From NCBI RefSeq assembly GCF_900187425.1, contig NZ_FYDJ01000009.1, positions 179,859-243,858 on the forward strand: a stretch of DNA of 64,000 bases. Direction: 5' to 3'. This DNA comes from Pseudomonas sp. Irchel s3h14 (GTDB taxonomy: Bacteria > Pseudomonadota > Gammaproteobacteria > Pseudomonadales > Pseudomonadaceae). The stretch's first letter is position 1. Each line of letters begins with the position of its first letter. Below the pieces are notes generated by a model, which worked only from the letters and a program-made list of their open reading frames with translations, ran no database searches and was not told the origin of the DNA. The translations under genes were made by a program, and so were the position numbers. This document shows positions 61,150 to 64,000 of the stretch, piece by piece.

Positions 61150-62097
61150 TTACTGGGCAAACGCCTGCTGAAACGAGCTGTCGATAATCGGCGCAGTCGC
61201 CAACGCAGCCGGCAGCGCTTTTACCTTGAACAGGAAGTCCGCCGTGCTTTGCAGATCCTTTGCTGCCTGCGCATCCACCGGGCCGACGGTCATGTGGGCC
61301 TGGCGCAACCAATGGCGCGAGACGCTCTGGTCAAGGTTGGCTTTCTTCGCCCAGAGATCGGCGTACTCGTCGGTGTGGTTATCGACCCAGGCCCGGGCCT
61401 TTTTCAGGCGCACCAGAAAATCGGCAATGGCTTCGCGCTTGCTGTCGATCGACGGCGTCGAGGCGGCGATGGCGCTCAGGCCGGGCATCAGGTTCTTGGC
61501 GGTGAGGATCGGCCGGGCGCCGGAGAACAGAATCTGCTGGGAGATGTAAGGTTCCCAGACCGGGAACGCGTCGATGCTGCCCTGAGGCAACGCGGCGGCG
61601 GCATCGATCGGCATCAGTTTGATGAAGTCGACATAGTCTTCCGGCAGGTCGGCTTTTTCCAGGGCTCGCAGGGTCAGTTGCTGGCTCCAGGCACCGGGCC
61701 AATAAGCGACTTTCTTACCCTTCAGATCGGCGATGGTTTTCACCGGTGAATCCTTGGGCACCAGCAAGGCGATGGTGTCGGGGTTCTGCCGCGACACGCC
61801 GATCAGTTTCACCGGCGCCTGCTTGGCGGCGAGGAACAGAAAACCCGAATCGCCAAGAAAACCCAGATCCAGTGCGCCCGTATTCAGCGCTTCGGCCAGC
61901 GGCGCGGCGGCCTGGAAGTGCTTCCAGTCGACGGTATACGGCGCATCTTTCAGTACGCCCGACGCCTCCACCGAAGCGCGAACGTTGTAGTAGTTCTGAT
62001 CACCGACGTGCAGGACGACGGGCTCGGCGGCGTAAGCCAGTGGTGCGGCGAACAGTGCGCTGGTCAGCAGACTGCGCACGAATCGGGACAGGTTCAT
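61150..62097 (-). CDS. ABC transporter substrate-binding protein (SsuA/TauA-like)
   Basis: A 315-residue periplasmic binding protein of the NMT1/SsuA type. The signal peptide is VRSLLTSALFAAPLAYA; the mature part starts with VVLHVGDQNYYNVRAS and contains GALDLGFLGDSGFLFLAA near residue 80 and LKGKKVAYWPGAWSQQL near 130. Such proteins bind aliphatic sulfonates, taurine or similar anions. No permease or ATPase gene lies beside it, so it is an orphan or serves a transporter encoded elsewhere. AAGGAGCCCCCG precedes ATG 62097. Confidence 0.85.
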   Translation of the reverse strand: MNLSRFVRSLLTSALFAAPLAYAAEPVVLHVGDQNYYNVRASVEASGVLKDAPYTVDWKHFQAAAPLAEALNTGALDLGFLGDSGFLFLAAKQAPVKLIGVSRQNPDTIALLVPKDSPVKTIADLKGKKVAYWPGAWSQQLTLRALEKADLPEDYVDFIKLMPIDAAAALPQGSIDAFPVWEPYISQQILFSGARPILTAKNLMPGLSAIAASTPSIDSKREAIADFLVRLKKARAWVDNHTDEYADLWAKKANLDQSVSRHWLRQAHMTVGPVDAQAAKDLQSTADFLFKVKALPAALATAPIIDSSFQQAFAQ

Positions 62098-62312
62098 CGG
62101 GGGCTCCTTGAGGGTTATTGCGATAGACCATAACGCTCTTATAAGAAGCATCTGAAATTCGATTTATGCATAAGCTAATGACTTGCGACAAACAGTGTCT
62201 GCGCAGCAACAGCGTTTCAACAGACTGTTTTCCATTTAACATTTCTCTGCCCCGACTCGATGCAACTAAGCTGAAATCTCCAGTCAGCGCGCTTCAATCA
62301 GAGAATCAACCT

Positions 62313-62993
62313 ATGTGCGGACGCCTGTCGCAGTACCGTGGCATTCACGATTTTGTCGCGGTGCTGAGCATCCCCGACGCGTTGATCAACCACGTCAGTG
62401 ATGAACCGCTGGCCCGCTACAACGCGGCGCCCACCACGCAACTCGCCCTCCTGCATCTGGAAAGCAACGGCCTGCATGCCGATTTTCAGCGCTGGGGATG
62501 GCGGCCGCACTGGGCGAAGGATCGGGCGGCACCGATCAATGCACGGGTCGAAAAAGTCGCCCACGGCCCGTTCTTCCGGGCGATCTGGCCGCACCGCGCG
62601 ATAGTGCCGATCGACAACTGGTTCGAATGGGTCGATGCAGGGGACTCGACGAAGCAACCGTGGCTCATCCGTCGACGGGACCGGGCACCGATTTTATGCG
62701 CCGCAATCGGACAGTTCCCCCGCGCGGGTGATGAGCCGCGGGCGGATGACGGTTTTGTGATCATCACCGCCGACAGCGCGGGCGGCATGCTCGACATTCA
62801 TGACCGGCGCCCCGTGGTGTTGTCTGCGCCGCTGGCGCGGGAATGGCTTGACCCGGCCACCCCCAAAGAACGCGCGGAGCAGATGGCTCTGTTGCAGGGC
62901 GAAGTCAGCGAGGTTTTCGAGTGGTACAAGGTGAACAAAGCGGTGGGCAATTCAAGAAATCAAGGCGCAGCATTGATTGATGAAATCCCATAA
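62313..62993 (+). CDS. SRAP domain protein (YedK/HMCES family)
   Basis: A 226-residue SOS-response-associated peptidase that forms a covalent adduct with abasic sites in single-stranded DNA. The catalytic Cys2 is exposed after Met removal (start MCGRLSQYRG), with RYNAAPTTQ near residue 36, INARVEKV near 73, NWFEWVDAG near 103 and a histidine in DIHDRRPVVL near 158. The frame is open upstream to 62,166, but Cys2 fixes the start at 62,313. It is monocistronic and divergent from the binding-protein gene. Confidence 0.93.
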   Translation: MCGRLSQYRGIHDFVAVLSIPDALINHVSDEPLARYNAAPTTQLALLHLESNGLHADFQRWGWRPHWAKDRAAPINARVEKVAHGPFFRAIWPHRAIVPIDNWFEWVDAGDSTKQPWLIRRRDRAPILCAAIGQFPRAGDEPRADDGFVIITADSAGGMLDIHDRRPVVLSAPLAREWLDPATPKERAEQMALLQGEVSEVFEWYKVNKAVGNSRNQGAALIDEIP

Positions 62994-63229
62994 ACGTATA
63001 AATGCAGGCATAAGCATCAGTTATATATACATATTGATCACTTGAACATTACGCAGACTGTTTCATCCAAGAGACACTTTGCTTTCTTCACCATTTAACT
63101 GACAACCGCCTGTCCGACACTTCGATACATTTAGAATAACTATGGATAGCATGCGCGCCGCATTCCCTTCGGCACCCCGCAATTGACCAAAGAATCAACG
63201 AACCAAGGAAATCCTTACAACAACAAGCC

Positions 63230-63517
63230 TTGCAGAGAATTAAATTGCGCGACGATTTCACAATTAATCAAGTCGATGGTCTGGCGTGTGTTTATCTTTC
63301 GAAGACAGAACATTACCCTCTCGACTGTTTTATCGGGCAATACATAAAGACCCGCAACCTGGGTTCAATCTCCACTATCAGCAACATTCTTCGTTCAACG
63401 CTCGAAAACTATCCGGGTAAACCTCCAGTGATGGTTAACGAGCTGAACGCCTGGATCGACAAGACCTTGGGTTACAGGGCCTCCCACCCCGATTTTCCAG
63501 CGCTGGAAGAGGTTTGA
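63230..63517 (+). CDS. Possible small hypothetical protein
   Basis: A 95-codon open frame that would start at TTG 63230. AAGGAAAT lies about 15 bases upstream, a little far. The region is AT-richer than its surroundings. The protein is soluble and mixed in composition, with GYRASHPDFPALEEV at the end. I recognise no family, and both the start and the existence of the gene are uncertain; it could be transferred or spurious. Confidence 0.35.
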   Translation: MQRIKLRDDFTINQVDGLACVYLSKTEHYPLDCFIGQYIKTRNLGSISTISNILRSTLENYPGKPPVMVNELNAWIDKTLGYRASHPDFPALEEV

Positions 63518-63608
63518 GTTGATGGGCCGGGTTCATTCAGCCAAAAAACTGAACGAACCCGACATCGAGCCACTCTCAATAACAGAGCTTCGGCCCAAGG
63601 AGGAATAT

Positions 63609-63836
63609 ATGAGCAAACTCGTCCCCTATGCCGTGCACTATATGTTCGACGGCGTTCGTCAGCACTTTTTCAAACTGGCTGAACAGTTCTCGGATGTCGA
63701 GGCAATACATTCGGCGTCTGCCCATGCTTATCCCGACTCCGATCGTCAAATCGCCGCACACGCCAACCTCGAAACTGCGCGCATCAAAGCGCAGCAATTA
63801 GGCATTACGCACATTCGCTGGAATGAAGCGATCTGA
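63609..63836 (+). CDS. Small hypothetical protein
   Basis: A 75-residue soluble protein starting at ATG 63609, preceded by the strong site AAGGAGGAATAT. The core (YAVHYMFDGVRQHFFKLAEQ, then DVEAIHSASAHA) looks like a short alpha-beta fold, and the end reads LGITHIRWNEAI. The strong ribosome-binding site makes it a likely real gene. The family is not named here. Confidence 0.65.
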   Translation: MSKLVPYAVHYMFDGVRQHFFKLAEQFSDVEAIHSASAHAYPDSDRQIAAHANLETARIKAQQLGITHIRWNEAI

Positions 63837-63874
63837 TTTAATCATCGCCCAATGAAAAGCCCCGTTTTGATAGC

Positions 63875-64000
63875 GTAATGCTGTTCACTTAAGCGGAGCA
63901 GCCTTACGGTCTACTGGAAACCGGGTCTTTGAGATCTTCACCGTCCTTGGCCTCGAAGGCCTGGGGCGGTGATCCAGAAATAATCCTCCAATACCTGCCC
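63875..64000 (-). repeat. Repeat end and possible C-terminus of a minus-strand ORF at the window edge
   Basis: GTAATGCTGTTCACTTAAG (63,875-63,893) is an exact 19-bp match to the complement of 36,047-36,065, the end of the nested element. To its right, a minus-strand frame is open from base 64,000 to a stop at 63,904 (31 codons, ending DGEDLKDPVSSRP). A mobile-element gene could enter here, but it is cut off and unrecognised. Confidence 0.45.

Noticed and set aside
1..64000. CRISPR arrays, tRNA or rRNA genes, and complete insertion sequences
   Set aside because: No regularly spaced repeats, no cloverleaf-type sequence and no intact transposase were seen by reading; a dedicated scan was not possible.

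Overview
The window looks like a chromosomal segment of a fluorescent-group Pseudomonas. Grounds: Pseudomonas-type REP and palindromic repeats (28.5, 35.2-36.1, 40.6, 52.0 and 55.2 kb), a DUF1652 protein, a cstA-ybdD pair, and a catBCA-benABCD block with its own catR and benR. The strain name cannot be read from the sequence. No rRNA, tRNA, CRISPR array or complete insertion sequence was recognised.

Layout. 1-15.4 kb is an accessory-looking catabolic and efflux region: a truncated MhpA-type aromatic flavoprotein hydroxylase, a divergent 965-residue winged-helix/ATPase regulator, a small protein plus a tripartite RND efflux pump, a RhtB-type exporter, and a second group made of a LysR regulator, a hydroxypyruvate-isomerase-like protein, a SnoaL-like protein, an NAD-dependent epimerase/reductase and a histidine phosphatase. 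A 46-codon scrap of pntA (15,548-15,685) marks the right edge. 15.7-28.4 kb is a minus-strand cluster that looks like an envelope-spanning route for a hydrophobic substrate: alpha/beta hydrolase, DUF1302 outer-membrane barrel, DUF1329 periplasmic protein, YCF48 propeller, MMPL/RND permease, acyl-CoA dehydrogenase and acyl-CoA synthetase, with a divergent AraC regulator. 28.7-35.1 kb is a second minus-strand operon: quinone oxidoreductase, TauD-type dioxygenase, BKACE, MFS transporter, DsbA-like oxidoreductase, Rieske protein and YeiH exporter.

The promoters of these two minus-strand operons share an ungapped 46-bp element (36 of 46 identical) in the same orientation and at nearly the same distance from the first gene. 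This suggests that both operons belong to one regulon, perhaps that of the AraC protein at 27.4 kb. It is the most unusual signal I found.

35.2-36.1 kb is a nested palindromic element. 36.1-51.1 kb carries general metabolism and small genes: cstA-ybdD beside a two-component system, a gamma-glutamylation-type amine catabolic trio, a type II NADH dehydrogenase with a divergent Rrf2 regulator, osmE and several hypothetical genes. 51.1-59.8 kb is the complete upper and ring-cleavage route from benzoate to 3-oxoadipate enol-lactone (benDCBA, catA, catC, catB), with recognisable BenR and CatR sites. 59.8-64 kb holds small and housekeeping genes (DUF1652, polysaccharide deacetylase, sulfonate-type binding protein, SRAP peptidase, two small hypotheticals) and ends at another copy of the repeat end seen at 36.05 kb.
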